Assembly: GCA_963971405.1 (NCBI GenBank)
Contig: OZ020488.1
Coordinates: forward strand, 42,638,888 to 42,702,887
DNA length: 64,000 nucleotides
Source: Psococerastis gibbosa
Taxonomy: Eukaryota; Arthropoda; Insecta; Psocodea; Psocidae
Direction: 5' to 3'
Shown: positions 41,151-52,636 of the stretch, piece by piece
Layout of the letters: each line of letters starts with the position of its first letter
Position numbering within the stretch: position 1 is the stretch's first letter
Notes under the pieces: model-generated
The model's database searches: none
The model's input: the letters and a program-made list of their open reading frames with translations, nothing else
What the model was told of the DNA's origin: nothing
Position numbers and translations under genes: made by a program

Positions 41151-43254
41151 TTAAACAAAATCATTGAACCGAACCGGGAGGTTTACATACCTCCTCGACC
41201 TGTTATTGATTTCCGGGTTGACATAAACATTACCATTGTTTTTAAAATATCGCAAATCTTTTCCATTTCGCCGATAAACGGCAGGGCCTACCCTAACTAG
41301 AAATGATCTAAGGTAACTCTCAAGAACTTCTTCTTCAACCTTTCCCTTTCCCCACTTTTCACCGTTTCTTACCATCACACTACCCCTACCCTACCACTAC
41401 CACTAGCCCCTACGCAACAAAGGTAAGGTCCTCGTTCCCCTGTCAAAAAAAACGTTTTTGGTTGCTTTGAATTTTAGTTAAGTTTTCCCTGACTCAGTCA
41501 TTAAGCTTAGGCATTAACAGAGTATTAGCAGTCGGAACACAAGTCTTAAGTCTGCGATTATACGAGATAATGATTGTGCTGGAGAGAAAGAGGAGCCAGT
41601 GGTGGGAGTGTTTCTAAACTCCAGCAGTGCGAGGAGAAAATCAGAACCATCCTCTTTACATTTTGTAAGCATTGCCTTTATCTGTTTTACTCCGGACTCA
41701 GCCATACCATTTGATTGCGGATATCGGGGACGGGAAAACTTAACTGTAAAGTCATAGGAACGAGCAAATTGTACAAATTCTTCACTGTTGAACGGCATGT
41801 ATCGCATATGAGAATCTCTGGTATACCATGGGTTGCATATCTTGCCTTCAGTGTTTTAATAACATGCCCGGCCGTTTTCCCATGCAAACTAGCCAGTGCT
41901 TTTGATTTTTCGATACCCTGGTGACTTTGTGAATTATATTCAGCATTTCTTTTCAAAGTACATTAGGTACAACCACAGCATCTTTGTGAAATAGCAGTCC
42001 ATCGTGAACAGACAGGTCAGTTTGAAGTTTAAAATAAACTCGACACGGCACGGATACTTGACTATGATGGCTTGGCCAGCCAGTGTTATGTAGTGCAACG
42101 ACTTTGCTCAAGATAGGATCTTTAGCAGTTTCTTCGACCATTTGTTGCCTCCTTTCCTCACAGACAGACAGACACAGAGAGGTATTTTGAGGCTAAACGG
42201 ACAAAATACTCTAATTCCGTGTGTTCCCCAGGTAGACATGGTGGTGCTGCCCTAGACAGAGGGTCTGCAATTCTTTTCCCGGTACGTAAACAATTTGGAG
42301 GGAATATTTAAGGAAAAAATATGACCCAAATAGCGTACTTCTGTCATCTTACACTTTAACTAATTTCTATTGAACTTCACATTACATTTCTTGGCCATTT
42401 CCATTACTTGTCTAAACTTAATGTCATGATCTTCTTCATTTTCCCCAGAAATAATTAGATCATCATAGTATATGGTGTCGTAGTCCCTTCAATATTCCCA
42501 AAAATTTCATAATTTTTTCTCATAAATACCTCAGGTGCGCTTGATATGGCATTGGGCATTCGAAGGAATTTGTAACGACCAAATGGTGTCCCAAAGGCAC
42601 ACAAATCAGAACTCTCATTATCTAACTTAATATGAAAAAATCCGTCCTTCATGTCTATGACGGAAAATAGGGCTTTCCCATGCATTTGTGGAATTATTTC
42701 ATCTATTGTAGGTGTCTGAAAATGCTCCCTACGTATAGCCTAATTCAGTTGCTTTGGGTCTATTCAAAGGCGCAACGCACAGTTTTTCTTTTCTACAATA
42801 ACTAATGGACTTAACCACTGTGTAGGTTTCTCAATTTTACAAATAATTTTATTTTGTCCAAGTTCATTTAAGTGGCCTTAAGCCTATCTTTGAGTAGTAC
42901 TGGTACTCTTCTCGCGGGACAAATTTTCGGTGTAATATTCTGATCCAGCTTAATTTTGTGCGTCCCAGGGTAACAACCTATACCTTTAAACACATCTTCG
43001 TATTGTGCAATGGATGCAGACAATGGCAGGTCTGATGTATTAATATGATCAACTAGTTTGATGAAATTTAACGATGAGCATGATTCAAGACCGGATAGAG
43101 CCGGATATTTACTTTCCTTTTGTCTGAAGCTTTGACCAATTCTGAGAGCTTCAAAATAGACTTCCAAACTCATCTTGAACTTCCGCCATTGCGTGTCCTG
43201 GTCCAGGCTGTTCCCACCGGCAAAATCAATTGCCACAAGCGGTTTAAAAGACAT
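41151..43254 (-). pseudogene. gypsy Gag-RT-integrase remnants
   Basis: In coding order on minus: a Gag-like start (TQWRKFKMSLEVYFEA near 43200) fused to the pre-RT segment (GCYPGTHKIKLDQN, 42970-42930); an RT block (FSVIDMKDGFFHIKL, FGTPFGRYKFLRMP, 42670-42560) with the YYDD box one frame off near 42465; the pre-integrase region (GLLFHKDAVVVP near 41970); integrase core pieces with the second Asp (ILICD) and the Glu (GMAESGVKQIKAML); and a C-terminal tail ending NLPVRFNDFV at 41151. The first catalytic Asp region, protease and RNase H are deleted; several frameshifts. Non-functional. Confidence 0.8.
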
Positions 43255-43267
43255 CTTGCTGTTGCTA

Positions 43268-43285
43268 GTTAAACTTCTGACACCA
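43268..43285 (-). other. Primer-binding site
   Basis: TGGTGTCAGAAGTTTAAC directly after the 5' LTR on the minus strand. The first nine bases fit the 3' end of many tRNA-Leu (…CTGACACCA). Confidence 0.65.
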
Positions 43286-43442
43286 TGTCATGTTTTACAT
43301 GTTCCTTTACACAATAATGAGAAGTATTCATATAAAAGAGTCTTTATTTAATTCTTGAAATCGACATTACAAACCCATCCCAATTGCTCACACCGCGACG
43401 ACTGCTTGCGCATGCCGTTGCCATGGCAACTTTTCTATTACA
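43286..43442 (-). repeat. 5' LTR of the gypsy element
   Basis: 157 bp, TG...CA ends, closely similar to 40965-41111. The imperfect identity of the two LTRs shows the insertion is not very recent. Confidence 0.85.
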
Positions 43443-43506
43443 GTTAGCTATTGCAGTATTGGTACCTATAGTATGTCACATAGGTACAAATAATTAGGAG
43501 CGTCCT

Positions 43507-43691
43507 TATTTGCCCATCCCCACACTAGCGCAGCGCCTCCTGACATTGGGCCCATTTTGCCTTGTGCAGAGGCACATACTGCTTTAAAAGGTCCAAAACT
43601 CATTCCGGGCTCCGGCATTCATCCCCTGAGGCTTGGCAGAAGCAACCACAATCACTGCAGTGACAACAGCATTAACCATGGAAGCCTTCAA
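43507..43691 (-). pseudogene. Dead Gly/Met-type secreted peptide gene
   Basis: The start codon has become TTG (caa at 43689-43691 on plus). The signal is damaged (LKASMVNAVVTAVIVVASA) and a frameshift after residue 25 leads to an early stop. The central Gly/Ser/Pro block is deleted, but the end (MGPMSGG ... GMGK-like) is still recognisable. TATA box (43722) and GTTAA-N7-TTAAC box (43757-43773) are intact. First unit of the tandem array; the gypsy element lies in its 3' UTR. Confidence 0.75.
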
Positions 43692-44293
43692 AGTTCTGGT
43701 ACCGCAGACTGTGCTGTTGTGGGTTATATATACCACAAATAATCGCTGCTTCTCCTGTTAAGGCGCAATTAACCTTTCCAGCAGCTTTTCATTCATTTAT
43801 TGGGTTTCGCTGCTGGTACATGTACTGAATCCAGCGTCAACACCATTACCATCAACAGATTACCATTCTCGCCATTTAGTGATTAAGGACCTAGGTAGCC
43901 TACACATTTTCAAGTGGCCATGCTATAGTGCAATTTCCTATTATTAATGGTAGCCTATCATCCATATAGACAAACAACACTTGATTTTGTTATGGCCATG
44001 AGCTCATGGTGGTGTAGGCCTATAGACCTGAGAAGGGGAAAACGTAAGAGATGCGGCTACTCTAGGATATTGGGGGGGGGGGGGAGTTTTAAATTGGAGC
44101 TTATTTTGTATTATTTGATATATTATTCATTATATTGAAATATTATATAACTTATAACAACTAACTTAGGCTAATTGAAATTGAAAATATTGACCGTCAC
44201 AAAAGGAAAACCAACGAATGAGACACGATAATTCAGTTAGCTATTGCTGTATTGGTACCTATGTCACATAGTTACAAATAATTAGGACCCTCC

Positions 44294-44551
44294 TTATTTG
44301 CCCATACCCATACCAGCACCTGCTGACATTGGTCCCATATTCGCACTTGCTCCCATTGATCCCATGGAGGAGCTCCCTTGGCCGCCAGATCCCATACCAG
44401 GTCCACTACTGCCGGCAGGACTTGACCCCGCACCGACGCCGCCAGACATTTCAAAGGGTCCAAACTTCATTCCGGCACCGACCCCGTGAGGCATGGCAGA
44501 AGCCACCAGAACCACTGCAGCAAGAACAACAATAACCATGGAAGCCTTCAT
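44294..44551 (-). CDS. Secreted Gly/Ser/Met-rich peptide precursor, copy 1
   Basis: 85 residues starting at the family ATG. An upstream in-frame ATG would add 15 residues from the conserved 5' UTR and is unlikely. The signal MKASMVIVVLAAVVLVASA is followed by a 66-residue mature part of Gly, Ser, Met, Ala and Pro only in its second half (GPGMGSGG, GSMGASANMGPMSAGAGMGM) with a more ordered start (GAGMKFGPFEMSGG). No Cys and almost no charge. It resembles no family I can name; low-complexity Gly/Ser/Met proteins occur in silks, cuticles and mucus. Promoter boxes are intact. No AATAAA is seen: the expected place reads AATTAT. Confidence 0.7.
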   Translation of the reverse strand: MKASMVIVVLAAVVLVASAMPHGVGAGMKFGPFEMSGGVGAGSSPAGSSGPGMGSGGQGSSSMGSMGASANMGPMSAGAGMGMGK

Positions 44552-44582
44552 AGTTCTGGTACCGCAGACTGTGCTGTTGTGG

Positions 44583-44633
44583 GTTATATTTACCACAAAT
44601 AATCGCTGCTTCTCCTGTTAAGGCGCAATTAAC
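44583..44633 (-). promoter_or_regulatory. Core promoter of Gly/Met copy 1
   Basis: A TATA-like AATATAACC (44583-44591) and the GTTAATTGCGCCTTAAC inverted repeat (44617-44633), 32 and 66 nt upstream of the ATG. The same boxes occur in the dead unit at 43.7 kb and, in variant form, in the 53.2-kb gene. Confidence 0.65.
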
Positions 44634-44993
44634 CTTTCCAGCAGCTTTTCATTCATTCATTGGGTTTCGCTGCTGGTATACATGTACTGAATCCAGCGTC
44701 AACACCATTACCATCAACAGATTACCATTCTCGCCATTTAGTAATTAAGTACCTTGGTAGCCTACCCATTTTGAAGTGGCCATGCAATAGTGCAATTTCC
44801 TATTATTAATGGTAGCCTATCATCCATATAGACAAACAACACTTGATTTTGTTATGGCCATGAGCTCATGGTGGTGTAGGCCTATAGACCTGAGAAGGGG
44901 AAAACGTAAGAGATGCGGCTACTCTAGGATATTGGGGGGGGGGGAGTTTTAAATTAGAGCTTATTTTGTATTATTTTAAATATTATTCATTAT

Positions 44994-47406
44994 AGATATG
45001 ATAGAAATCACCCAAGCTTAGAAATAACTATTTGTACCTTTAAGGCAAAATGGCCTGAAACTCCAAAAGAAGCTCAGTATAATTTTCAGAAAGCTGATAG
45101 TCAGGGCTTACTTCAATCAATCAGCAAGGTTGATTGGTCAGAATTGTACCAACAAAGTGATATGGATGCTGCCGTTACAATATTTTATGAAATTATATAT
45201 AAATTATTAAACGCCTTTGTACCTAAAATTTCTTTTAAAAAGAGCAAGTGGCCTATCTGGTTTACCAAAGAAATTATAAATAAAATTAAGTTGAAAGAAC
45301 GTCTAAGAAAAAAATTTAAAAAAACTAATTTAGGTTCAGACTATGCATCTTATTCAAAAGTCCGCAGCTAGTTAAAAATAGCAATTAAGCAAGTTTTACG
45401 GACTTATAATGGTCAACAAGAAAAAAATATAGTGGACAATCCAGTGGATTTTTGGAAATTTAATAAAAGTAAAAAGTCAAATTCTAATGGTGATCAAGTG
45501 TTGTTAAATAATGGAAACATTTTATTACACGATAAAGAAAAAACACAAGCATTTGCCAGCTACTTTAAATCAGTGTACGCGCAGCATCCACCCAGCTTTG
45601 ATTTACAGGCCATTATTTCAGAACCAATACCTGTAGGAGTTAATATGGTAAAAATTGGTTGTCTTCAAAGGAGTGATATCATTGAAGCATTTAAAAAATT
45701 AATGCCTAAAAAATCGAAAGGAAGAGATGGATAACCACAATTCTTCTATAAATTATATTCAACCTTTCTCATTGATCCAATGTGGTATATTTGCAACTTG
45801 TCACTTAAAAATAACAAGTTTCCTACCGTATGGAAAAACTCCATTGTATGCCCTATACCTAAAACACCGATGGCGAAACAGATTAATCAATATAGGCCAA
45901 TTTCACTTTTGAGCACTCCAAGTAAAATATTAAAATCTATTCTGTATAAAAAAATTATTCAACAAGTGAAATCTCTAATTTCTGAGCATCAGTACGGTTT
46001 CATGAGTAAGCGGTCAACAGTGACAAATCTAGTGAACTTTGAAGAAGAAATTATTTTAAGCTTCAATAATAGGCTTCAATTTGACGTTGTATACACAGAC
46101 TATCGCAAAGCCTTTGATCTAGTGGATTTCGAAGTCCTAATAAGGAAATTAAGACAATTTGGATTTTCTGATGAACTGATAGAACTCTTTCACTCTTACT
46201 TATGTGGTAGGACACAAACAGTATTATATAATGGTAGTTACTCGGAAACCTATTCAATTAACTCATCGGTACCACAAGGATCAAATCTAGGACCGTTATG
46301 TTTCCTATTAATGATAAATGATGTACCAGAGGTAATAAGAAGTTGCAGTTGTTATCTATTTGCAGATGATTTTAAACTGTGTAAAAAAATTACTGACAGA
46401 AATGACTGTAAATTACTCCAAAGGGACATAGAAAGAGTGGTAGAATGGTGGGAAAGAAATAAGCTTCAACTAAATGTAGAAAAATGCTTTATCATAACAT
46501 ATACGTTAAAACAAGATATAATATTGAATGAGTACACACTGTTAGATAGACCTTTAGTGAGAAAGGAAGAGACAAAGGATCTGGGCGTTATCTTTGACTC
46601 TAAACTAACGTTCGAAAACCACATAAGTAAAAAAGTTAATGAGGCCTATCGTATGTTAGGATTCATCAAAAGATGCTCGGTTTATTTCTTGGAATGGAAA
46701 ACGATTATGGTATTATTCAACTCATTTGTTCGAAGCAAGCTTGAATATGGTAGTGTGGTGTGGAATCCTTACCACCAAACCAAAATAAAACAAATTGAAA
46801 AAGTGCAAAAAAAATTCTTAAAATATTTGACGAGAAAGTTTGATAAAATTGATTCCACATACAGTATATACCATATTCTACTCTGTTAGAAAAATATGAG
46901 GCGAAGAGTCTGTGCACACGACGTAAAATTGCTGATGCCATATATATCTATAAAGTATTAAATGGCCTAGAAGACAATCAAAATTTCTTGAGCAAACTAA
47001 ATTTTATTGTACCCCAGTTTCCAACAAGAAATTTTAACTTATTTTACCAGCCGCAAAACAGGACTGACGTAGCTATAAATTCTCCAATAAACAGGCTCAC
47101 TCATTTACTAAATGATCATGACACCTTAGATCCATTTATGCAAAGCTTGGAATTATTCAGAGGAACTTGTAAACAAATTTTATTGTAAGAATGGTAGTTA
47201 GGATAAATTTATATATTAAGTTCTTCTTTGGTAGTTAGGTAGGGTTTTTTTTAATAAATTTAAATTATTTCATAAGAAGTTACAATAGGCTATAAACAGT
47301 AGGAATTTTTGTTGTTGTTGTTTTTTCGCTTTACATTATGTAATATTTATACACATAAGGGCTACGGCTGTGTGATGTAATAAAAAAAATTTCTATTCTA
47401 TTCTAT
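44994..47406 (+). mobile_element. Jockey-type LINE inserted in the array spacer
   Basis: The spacer sequence cattat/attgaaatattatataac, continuous at 44.13 and 53.04 kb, is split here by 2413 bp. The insert ends in an (ATTCT)n tail (ttctattctattctat) typical of some non-LTR elements. It is 5'-truncated; a clean target duplication is not visible. Confidence 0.8.
45144..47188 (+). pseudogene. Jockey-like reverse transcriptase, broken frame
   Basis: An endonuclease-RT linker (KWPIWFTKEIINKIK) is followed by stops at about 45369 and 45732. From 45780 the RT is open for 369 residues: QINQYRPISLLSTPSKIL, YTDYRKAFDLVDFEVL, SSVPQGSNLGPLCFLLMIND, LFADDFKLCK (FADD at about 46359-46370), KDLGVIFDSKLTFENHI, RSKLEYGSVVWNPY. 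It stops at 46887, with C-terminal sequence continuing in another frame to 47188. The endonuclease is absent. The FADD core is intact but the whole is not functional. Confidence 0.8.
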
Positions 47407-47566
47407 ATTGAAATATTATATAACTTATAACAACTAACTTAGGCTAATTGAAATTGAAAATATTGACCGTCACAAAAGGAAAACCAAGAAATGAGACACC
47501 ATAATTCAGTTAGCTATTGCTGTATTGGTACCTATGTCACATAATTACAAATAATTAGGACCCTCC

Positions 47567-47824
47567 TCATTTGCCCATACCCATACCAGCACCTGCTGAC
47601 ATTGGTCCCATATTCGCACTTGCTCCCATTGATCCCATGGAGGAGCTCCCTTGGCCGCCAGGTCCCATCCCAGGTCCACTACTGCCGGCAGGACTTGACC
47701 CCGCTCCGATGCCGCCAGACATTTCAAAGGGTCCAAACTTCATTCCGGCACCGACCCCGTGAGGCATGGCAGAAGCCACCAGAACCACTGCAGCAAGAAC
47801 AACAATAACCATGGAAGCCTTCAT
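47567..47824 (-). CDS. Secreted Gly/Ser/Met-rich peptide precursor, copy 2
   Basis: 85 residues, differing from copy 1 only at GGIGAG (Val to Ile) and GMGPGG (Ser to Pro). Signal and length are unchanged and the frame is intact, which suggests a recent duplication or selection on the protein. Its promoter is cut: TATA sequence ttatat (47857-47862) is followed at once by the 3' end of an RTE element. The rest of the upstream region (GTTAATTGCGCCTTAAC box) lies 4.8 kb away at 52670-52686. It may be silent or driven by element sequence (inference). Confidence 0.65.
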   Translation of the reverse strand: MKASMVIVVLAAVVLVASAMPHGVGAGMKFGPFEMSGGIGAGSSPAGSSGPGMGPGGQGSSSMGSMGASANMGPMSAGAGMGMGK

Positions 47825-47880
47825 AGTTCTGGTTCCGCAGACTGTGCTGTTGTGGGTTATATCTTCTTAAGGTTACAATC

Positions 47881-49171
47881 TTAGCGATTGGTTGGCTGCA
47901 ACTCCCTGCATATCGTCCTCCAGTTTACTCGGTCCTCGATCTTCCTCTTCAGTTCTTGATATAATATTGCTCCTGCGTCTTCTTTTACTGGATCCATGAA
48001 TTCCTTCTTCGATCGTTCTCTTCGGTTATTTCCCTCTACTGCGCCCTCGATAATAGTGTGTACCAGATTTTCGTGCCTTAGCAAATGCCCCATCCATTTC
48101 GCTCTCCTGATTCGTATCTGGGCTACTAACTGTCTTTCTTCCCCGATAGCGTCTAGCACTCTTTCATTTGTCACATGGTCCCTCCAGCTGATCCGTAGCA
48201 TCCTTCTGTAACACCACATTTCGAAATCTTCGAGTTTCTTTAGTTCCTTATCTGCTATAGTCCAGGTTTCACAGCCGTACAATAAAACACTCCACACACA
48301 TGTTGTTAGAAATTGCATCCTGATGGTTAGTTTTATGTTATAGGATTCCAGAATCTTGGATTTTTTATTGAATGCCACCTTGGCTTGTTGGATACGGCTG
48401 TTTATTTCAATCGCTGTCTTCTGTTATTGTGCTGCCCAGGTACTTAAATTGCTTGACACTGCTGAGAACTACTCTGTCAAGGGATGCATATGCTTGGCTG
48501 ATGTCATTCTTATTCTTCACAACCATGACTTTGGTTTTGCTTTTATTTATGGTCATATTATATCCTCTTGTCAATATGTCCTGCATTGTTTCTAAAGCAC
48601 GCTGTAGTTCCTCTTCGTCGTCAGCGATAAGTGCAATGTCATCAGCGAAACGTATCATGCCAACTTTTACCCCCTGCACTCTCACACCTCTTACGTGAAG
48701 CAGCGATTTTCTCATCTCGTTTAAGGCCATTTGTATGTATATATAATAGTGCCGGAGATAACGAACATCCCTGTCTTACCCCCTGACGTAATCTGGCCTC
48801 TCCAATTTCTGTCCCAGACCTTATGACTACCGCTTCATTCTTGTATAGCGCCCATATGATTTTCCTGTCCTTGTGCTTGACTCCAGACTTTTTTAGTATT
48901 TCGAAGAGCTTTTTCCATTGGACTTCGTCAAAGGCCTTCTCCAGGTCAATAAAACCGATATAAGTTCTACGGTTTCTTCTTAGTCTTTTTTCTAGCAGTA
49001 CTCTTAGTGATACAATCGCTTCTCGTGTTCCTCTGCCATTGCGGAACCCAAATTGGTCTGGGGTTAATCGCTCTTCAATTATCGGATTTATTCTCTTTAG
49101 AATTATATTGGTCAGGATCTTGGACGCATGGGAGATTAGGCTGAGCGTTCTATGTTGTTCGCATTTGGTGG
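47881..49171 (-). pseudogene. RTE ORF: RT core and C-terminus
   Basis: Continues the polyprotein beyond the insert: RTLSLISHASKILTNIIL, DQFGFRNGRGTREAI, YIGFIDLEKAFDEVQWKKLF, RQGCSLSP, MIRFADDIALIADDEEELQR (FADD about 48640-48651), KTKVMVV, FKYLGSTITEDSD. After a break near 48400 it continues SVLLYGCETWTIADKELKKL to the C-terminus at 47881. Frameshifts lie near 48720 and 48400, so the copy is inactive. Confidence 0.75.
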
Positions 49172-49175
49172 TCCC

Positions 49176-50777
49176 TGTAGCTGGTTATTTTCGCCACCGT
49201 TTCCAATCATTCCGACCGTGGGGTCGAAATGCATGGTTCTTTACAATTTAAACAAAAATCTGAAAACTTACAATAATCCAATCCTTGTTTAGGTCCTCCT
49301 TCGCCATTTTAATTATTTATAAAAACTAACAAAGATCTGACTCTCGAATGGTTAAGGCAAACTTTGCGCTAATTAGGCGGTAAATCCGAGAAATTCCAAA
49401 TTTAATAAAATACCCAGAGGTAAGGTGGATCCGTAATACTTTTAACTAAATAATAAAATAAATATTGTAAAATGAGTCACAGGAACGTCCTATTATCGTC
49501 AAAGAGAAGAAATTATAGAAAAATATCAATTGCGCCAACTATTAACTTTTCCGCGCCATTTTCTTTCATTGCCCGTAGCAGAAGACAGTTAATTTGGGCA
49601 AGTACGAATGTCACAGATTCAGAGTGGAAGCGTTCTTTAAGCAGTAAAGTTCTAATTTTATCGGGAAGAATTTCCACAAATTCCTCATGTACGAGTTAGA
49701 TAAGAAACCAACTAGTCCTGAATCCGGACACCACCAGCGGTCGTAAGGGGACGTAAGGAAGGCTCAAGGAGCTCCGAGGAGGCGTAGTCCTGGCGTATTT
49801 CCCCTGATGGGGAGCTACGTCGAGGAGGAAGATGGATGTCCGGGAGGAGCGTCTTAGGCCTGTAAAGGGCTAGCAGTTCCCCGATGATGCACGGAGGCTA
49901 AGGTCATGGGTTAGGACCGAGGGATCCTGGGTCAAATTATCCCTCTACTTCACTTCGTATAACTACTTAGCAGTAAGATCCGCTGCAACCTGAAAGTGTC
50001 TTTACCAATTTGTACCTGAAAGGAACTGTTTATTTAAATATGCTGTATGATCTATAAATTGTGAGAAGGACGGCGTCGCTGTTCCGGGAGTGGAGGATGG
50101 ATTCGGTTGGTGAAGGGAGCGTGTTGCTCTTCTTCACGATCCGGGGCCATAATCCATTCCCTGAATAGATGGGCGTCCAGTCCTCAGGATAGGGAAATCA
50201 TTTAAATTATTGGAGAAACTGTCGGCTGGCACCTTGAGTTTTGGCTTTCTATACAAAAGTCCAGTCCTCAGCCATTTTCTGTTGTTTTTTTTCGTCATGT
50301 TAATTTGGATGATCGTGGGTTCGGTGACGGACAGAGGGAGTGGTTCAGATTCAGTTCTGAATCCGGGACTCCGGATGGAATCGGACTTACTCTTTCCGTC
50401 CCTCAACGAACCAGGTCGGATCTCCGGCGTTATGCCAATTTTGTTATTTATATTGTTTTGTGCTGGAAAAGATTTTGGCAGCGGCCACATTGTCGGACCT
50501 TTGTAGGAATTGCCTAATATATTGTTTACTACATCGGATAACCTGTTGTTCTCTGTGGTTCTTCCTTATCTCATAAGGTTGGGAACTCTCTTTATTGTTG
50601 GATTGAAGCGCCATTACTCACGCCCTTTATTTTCTGCCGTCCCTGAGCTACCGACGCACCGGCTGAGGCCACCCTTGTTAAGGTGGAGTTGGATTGAGAT
50701 AGATCACGGAGTTTATCTATCCGGTTTTGTGTGTTGCCTGCTGGTAGTTTCTATCTTTTCCCATGTTTAACCTTACA
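49176..50777. mobile_element. Solo-LTR-like insertion (1602 bp) inside the RTE
   Basis: Starts TGTAGCTGG and ends CCTTACA (TG...CA). It is flanked by TCCC on both sides (49172-49175, 50778-50781). Removing it and one TCCC restores the RTE frame exactly (PKKDG then TTKCEQ). TG/CA termini plus a short target duplication fit a solo LTR. No long open frame; AATAAA-like sequence near 49450. The family is unknown and no internal retrovirus-like sequence is present. Confidence 0.75.
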
Positions 50778-52566
50778 TCCCATCCTTCTTAGGCAGCGCC
50801 ACAATAACGCACTTCTCAAAGTCTCTTGGTATCGAGCCAGTGTTGTACATTTTACATACCAGTCTATAGAGCTCTTCCATGCAGTTCTCCCCAATATTTT
50901 TTAACAATTCTGCTGGTATATCGTCTACTCTTGGGGCTTTTTTAGCTTTTAACTTTTTTACCGCTATATCGAATTCGTCTCTAAGTATGTTGTCTCCTAA
51001 CACACTGTCGTCTGGTTCGTTTTCTAGTATTTCATTCTCATTCACAACACTATTTCCATCATACAGTTGTTCAATGTATTCCTGCCATCTTTTGTTTATG
51101 GCATCGGCATCATACAGTATTTTCCCATCTGCGCTTTCGATCACCAGCGACTGTCCCTTTTTATTCTTAAAGAAGCTCTTAGCCATCTTGTACGCAACGT
51201 CTGTGTTTCCTTTTGCCATATGCTCCTCAATTTCAAGACATTTCTCTTTTTTTTTTTTGTAGTAGCACTCCTTGGCAAGCCGCGATTCTTTGTTAATCTT
51301 GTTTCTCAAGGTTTTATACCTTCTTTGGCCTGCTTCCGATTCGTCCTTTTTGGCTTCCCTCCTTTGCCCTATTAGCTCCAGGATTTCCTCTGTGATCCAT
51401 TCTTTTCGTGCTTGTGGTCTATCATTGTTTCGGAATTCTTGGTCTGCCGCTTGTAGTATATTGTCTTTAATCTGGTTCCACCATCCCTCTACATCGTCAT
51501 TGTCTCTGTCAGCAAGGCCCTCTGATGTCTTTGTTTGGTACCGCTCTAGGACAACGGCATCTTTTAGCTGTGAGAGGTCCCATCGCTTTTTCGTTCCCTT
51601 TTGCAGTTTTTTCAATTTTATTCTGCTTTTGGTCAGTACCATGTTGTGGTCGCTTTCTATGTCGGGGCTGGAGTAGCTTCTGCTGTCTTTTATTTGGTTC
51701 TTATACCTGCTGCCGCGCACCATAATGTAGTCGATTTGGGTTCGGGTTCTACCGTCAGGAGCTTGCCAGGTGTACCGTCGTCTTGGGTGGTGCTGGAAGA
51801 GTGTGATGGTGATCACTAGGTCGTGCTTTGAGCAGAATTGTACCAGTCTGTTACCGCGGTTGTTCCTATTTCCAAGCCCGTAAGGTCCAACCGTCGAACC
51901 ATCTCTTCCCAGTCCCACAACTGCATTCCAATCACCCATAATGACTAAGTTTTCATTTGCTTTCACACCCTTCATTAGTTCTTCTATGCTTTCATATAGT
52001 ATCTCTTGGTCATTATCGTCGTATGTGGACGTGGGTATGTATACTTGTATTATGACCGTATCCACGGGCTTGGTTTCTATTTTTACTAGTATTATTCGGC
52101 CGTTGTATTGTACATAGCTTTTAACTCTCTTTCCCCATTCTTTACCCAGCACTACCCCCACTCCTCCTTGGCCGGGTTTGCCCTCAATGCAGCCAGTATG
52201 GATCACTCTAGTATCTCCGGTCCAGAAGTCACCACTGTTCGGCCATCTCATTTCTGCAATTCCGATGACATCCAGCTGCATCTTTTCCATCTCTTCCTTC
52301 AGGTTCTCTAATTTGCTGTTTTGCAGCAACGTCCTGACGTTCCATGTGGCGTATCTCGCTCCTCCGTCCTTGTGGTTCTTCAATTCTTTCTTCTTTGCCT
52401 TCTTTTCTTCTCTGCTTTCGCGTTGTCTGATTCTTTCTTCATTCACAGTCGTCGTATTGTCCATGGTCTTCTTCTTTCTTGAGTCGTCTCCAGTAGTCCC
52501 CACCCGGAGCTCCGAACGGGGGATTTTTTTATCTCCGGAAATTATTTTTACTTGAGACTTTTTCAT
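50778..52566 (-). pseudogene. RTE ORF: endonuclease and start of RT
   Basis: Open for 597 residues on minus. A basic leader (REEKKAKKKELKNHKDGG) is followed by a complete apurinic-type endonuclease: ATWNVRTLL, IAEMRWP (E), VYIPTS (Y), MGDWNAVVG (D/N), RRRYTWQAPDGRTRTQIDYI (D), SDHNMV (D/H). The RT begins KAKKAPRVDDIPAELLKN and runs to VIVALPKKDG, where the LTR-like insert cuts the frame (stop three bases later). The endonuclease shows no damage, so the insert arrived before much decay. Confidence 0.85.
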
Positions 52567-52636
52567 TATTGTTGCTGGTCCTGGGGATGCTATGTGTGGC
52601 CTTTAATGCGGTGGTTTCCCGTTTCCTTCCGCATTA

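Larger units (their letters stand above)
40965..43442 (-). mobile_element. Ty3/gypsy LTR retrotransposon, internally deleted
   Basis: 2478 bp flanked by 5-bp target duplications GTTAG (40960-40964, 43443-43447). Each LTR reads TGTAATAG...CATGACA on the coding (minus) strand. A primer-binding site and polypurine tract lie at the proper ends. The element inserted in the 3' flank of the dead Gly/Met gene: joining cagttag with ctattgc restores the family 3' UTR. At about half the usual 5 kb it has lost most of Gag, the protease, RNase H and part of integrase. It is not autonomous. Confidence 0.9.
47863..52636 (-). mobile_element. Full-length RTE-type LINE, split by an LTR-like insert
   Basis: Bounded by TTATAT on both sides (47857-47862, 52637-52642), which is the TATA sequence of the peptide gene promoter. 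Without the 1.6-kb insert it is about 3.17 kb, the usual size of RTE elements. The 3' end (cttcttaaggttacaatctt on plus) equals that of the truncated copy at 15.98 kb. Its target is the array unit of Gly/Met copy 2. Confidence 0.85.

Noticed and set aside
41151..41378. A separate host gene of 75 codons
   Set aside because: The ending (NLPVRFNDFV) and position next to the polypurine tract identify it as the gypsy integrase tail.
44298..44489. Proline-rich open frame on plus, repeated at 47.57 and 53.21 kb
   Set aside because: It is the complement of the Gly/Met-rich peptide genes and recurs only because they do; no signal peptide or promoter on that strand.
50879..52555. Several 100-130 codon plus-strand frames rich in Ser/Phe/Leu
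   Set aside because: Antisense of the RTE endonuclease-RT frame, which shows all domain motifs.
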